A stretch of DNA of 40,122 nt. It comes from an uncultured Eubacteriales bacterium (GTDB lineage Bacteria; Bacillota; Clostridia; Lachnospirales; Lachnospiraceae). How positions within the stretch are numbered: position 1 is the first letter of the stretch; each line of letters opens with the position of its first letter. Below the pieces are notes generated by a model. The model made no database searches. It was not told the origin of the DNA and saw only the letters and a program-made list of their open reading frames with translations. The translations under genes were made by a program, and so were the position numbers. Below are positions 38,738 to 40,122 of the stretch, one piece after another. The stretch is taken from positions 1 to 40,122 of the forward strand of contig UQZF01000004.1 in the NCBI GenBank assembly GCA_900545455.1. Direction: 5' to 3'.

Positions 38738-39980
38738 GGAATCAATCGTAAGACGTATCAATAGAGCTTTTGTCGGAAAGTATGTGTGGCACATCCTGAA
38801 AATGGATGTGCTTATCTGCATTATAGTAATTGTGTTGAGCCTTTTTATCGCGGAAAAATCAGCAATGGGCGGATTTGACATAAAGACGCAGCGAAGCGTG
38901 GAGTGGAATATCGGGAGCGATTTTTTGTCCTACTACATGACGAATACAGAGGGCTTAAAATATGCGGTGAGTATAACGCAGAACGAGGCGCGCGTGGTGC
39001 TTATAATCGGAATTGCAATTCTGGTCGTGCAGTTTTTTTCGGTGCTCGTGATGTCGGCAAACATGAAAAACAGCATAAATGACAGGTTGAGACCGATAAG
39101 GGAGATGGCAAGAAAGACAGAACAGCTTACAAATATAGACTATAATGAGCAGTATTTTAAAACTCTTGAGAATGCGATAGACAATGTCAATGCGACATCG
39201 CTTGACACGAAGATAAGCACGAACAACAAGGAGCTTCAGGGAATTGAGACGGCGCTCAACCATCTGCTCGAGCGTATGAGGGATACATACAGGCAGCAGT
39301 CGCGCTTTGTATCGGATGCCTCACATGAGCTGCGCACGCCTATCGCTGTCATAAGAGGCTATGCGGATATGCTAGACCGCTGGGGAAAAGAGGACGAGAG
39401 CATTCTCGACGAGTCGATAGATGCGATAAAAAATGAGTCGGAGCACATGCAGAAGCTTGTGGAGCAGCTCCTTTTCCTCGCAAGGGGCGACAGCGGAAGA
39501 AATACCCTCCGGATGGAGGAGATTAAGCTTGACGAGCTCATGAACGAGGTGTATGAGGAGTCAAAGATGATTGACACGGAGCATGTCTATGAGTTCATGG
39601 GGGAGAGCGTGCAGATGTGTGGCGATGTCTCCATGATAAAGCAGTGTGCGAGAATACTTATTGACAATGCCGCAAAATATACGCAGAAGGGCGACACAAT
39701 AACCATAAGAACCGGAAAGCGGGAGGACGGCGTATATTTCAGCGTTCAGGACAACGGAATGGGAATGAATGAGGCTGACGTGAGCCATATTTTTGAGCGC
39801 TTCTATCGTTCAGATGAGGCGAGAGGGCATAAGAGCGGCGGAACGGGGCTTGGTCTTTCGATTGCAAAGTGGATTGTCGACAGGCATAACGGGTATTTTA
39901 ATGTCTTGACCAGACCGGATATAGGGACTAGAATAACAGTAGTCTTTAAATCAGAAACGGAGAATGACAATGAATTATAA
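38715..39980 (+). CDS. Membrane sensor histidine kinase
   Basis: 421 residues. TM1 near residues 30-50 and TM2 near 95-117 flank a short extracytoplasmic loop of about 45 residues. A HAMP-like linker follows, then the phospho-acceptor His in SDASHELRTPIAVIRGYADM (near 205-224), N-box LIDNAAKYT, G1 VQDNGMGM and G2 GGTGLGLSIAKWIVD. The start at 38715 has AGGAG six bases upstream and overlaps the regulator gene by 23 bases, so the pair is coupled. The small sensing loop suggests detection within or at the membrane. It overlaps the next gene by 11 bases. Confidence 0.95.
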   Translation: MSSKRNSEESIVRRINRAFVGKYVWHILKMDVLICIIVIVLSLFIAEKSAMGGFDIKTQRSVEWNIGSDFLSYYMTNTEGLKYAVSITQNEARVVLIIGIAILVVQFFSVLVMSANMKNSINDRLRPIREMARKTEQLTNIDYNEQYFKTLENAIDNVNATSLDTKISTNNKELQGIETALNHLLERMRDTYRQQSRFVSDASHELRTPIAVIRGYADMLDRWGKEDESILDESIDAIKNESEHMQKLVEQLLFLARGDSGRNTLRMEEIKLDELMNEVYEESKMIDTEHVYEFMGESVQMCGDVSMIKQCARILIDNAAKYTQKGDTITIRTGKREDGVYFSVQDNGMGMNEADVSHIFERFYRSDEARGHKSGGTGLGLSIAKWIVDRHNGYFNVLTRPDIGTRITVVFKSETENDNEL

Positions 39981-40122
39981 TGAGGCATTAGAAAAATTAA
40001 GAGCATTTGGTCAGGAGCATGTGCTGAGGTTTTACGATGAGCTTAACGATGATGAGAAAAATGAGCTTCTTTCACAGATAGAGAGGACGGATTTTACGGT
40101 TATAGAGCAGGCGGCAGAGGGC
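39970..40122 (+). CDS. Start of a probable UDP-sugar pyrophosphorylase, cut by window end
   Basis: 51 residues are visible: MNYNEALEKLRAFGQEHVLR, then FYDELNDDEKNELLSQI. This matches the helical N-terminus of eukaryote-type UDPGP enzymes (UDP-GlcNAc or UDP-glucose pyrophosphorylases) found in Clostridia; the nucleotide-binding GGxGTRLG motif would lie outside. CGGAGA precedes the ATG, which lies 11 bases inside the kinase gene, so it is coupled to the two-component operon. The assignment rests only on this N-terminal segment. Confidence 0.65.
   Translation, partial: MNYNEALEKLRAFGQEHVLRFYDELNDDEKNELLSQIERTDFTVIEQAAEG

Noticed and set aside
1..40122. CRISPR array or IS element
   Set aside because: No regularly spaced direct repeats and no transposase gene or terminal inverted repeats were found.

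Overview
The window looks like a chromosomal segment from a Clostridia-class Firmicute, most likely a Lachnospiraceae member. This rests on the gene families (PucR-type regulator, YjfB, CvfB, DegV, DUF6462-type excisionase), the AGGAGG ribosome-binding sites, the consensus sigma-A promoters, the Gram-positive-type lipoproteins and a Firmicute-type LexA box. No rRNA, CRISPR array or IS transposase was found. Nearly all of the window is ordinary chromosome, with one small integrated element near the right end.

Layout. Bases 1-4450 (minus strand) hold uvrA, cut by the left edge, and uvrB, behind a promoter with a LexA/SOS box. Bases 4471-9591 hold a division and cell-wall operon transcribed as ftsE, ftsX, an EnvC-like M23 peptidase, a CtpA-type protease and an acetyltransferase, ending in a terminator. 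Bases 9581-11947 hold a PucR-family regulator and a UgpC/MsmK sugar-ABC ATPase. Bases 12143-14387 hold a YjfB-like small protein, the S1 protein CvfB, an acyl-ACP thioesterase, tRNA-Ser(CGA) and tRNA-Gln(CTG). Bases 14462-19439 are a complete five-gene oligopeptide/nickel-type ABC operon. Bases 19482-29430 hold an ammonium channel fused to a PII domain (with a terminator hairpin directly after its promoter), DUF624 and other membrane proteins, a HAD-like/GNAT protein, a cyclophilin, a Wzx-like flippase, DegV and peptidase T. A helically phased trio of DnaA-box sequences lies between the cyclophilin and flippase genes.

The accessory part is 30747-37131. It is bounded by a 12-bp direct repeat, and its right copy begins directly after the stop codon of a Tn916-type tyrosine integrase. 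Inside are an excisionase-like gene, a ribbon-helix-helix gene, a secreted protein with an InlB-type repeat, an unrecognised Cys/His-rich protein, and a three-gene cassette I consider the most novel part of the window. The cassette encodes an HTH regulator, a protein made of two tandem VapD-like units that lack the Asp seen in strand 1 of VapD, and an intact VapD-like ribonuclease domain fused to a VbhA-like antitoxin domain. A 5'-truncated copy of the last gene lies 2.5 kb upstream, joined end to end with the truncated secreted-protein gene. Two pairs of palindromic sites precede the Cys/His-rich gene and the cassette and look like operators.

Right of the element, 37456-40122 returns to chromosome: a UBA-like/DUF4342-type membrane protein and a two-component system translationally coupled to the start of a probable UDP-sugar pyrophosphorylase gene that runs off the window. 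Assignments come from reading the sequence and recalling family motifs; no database search was run.
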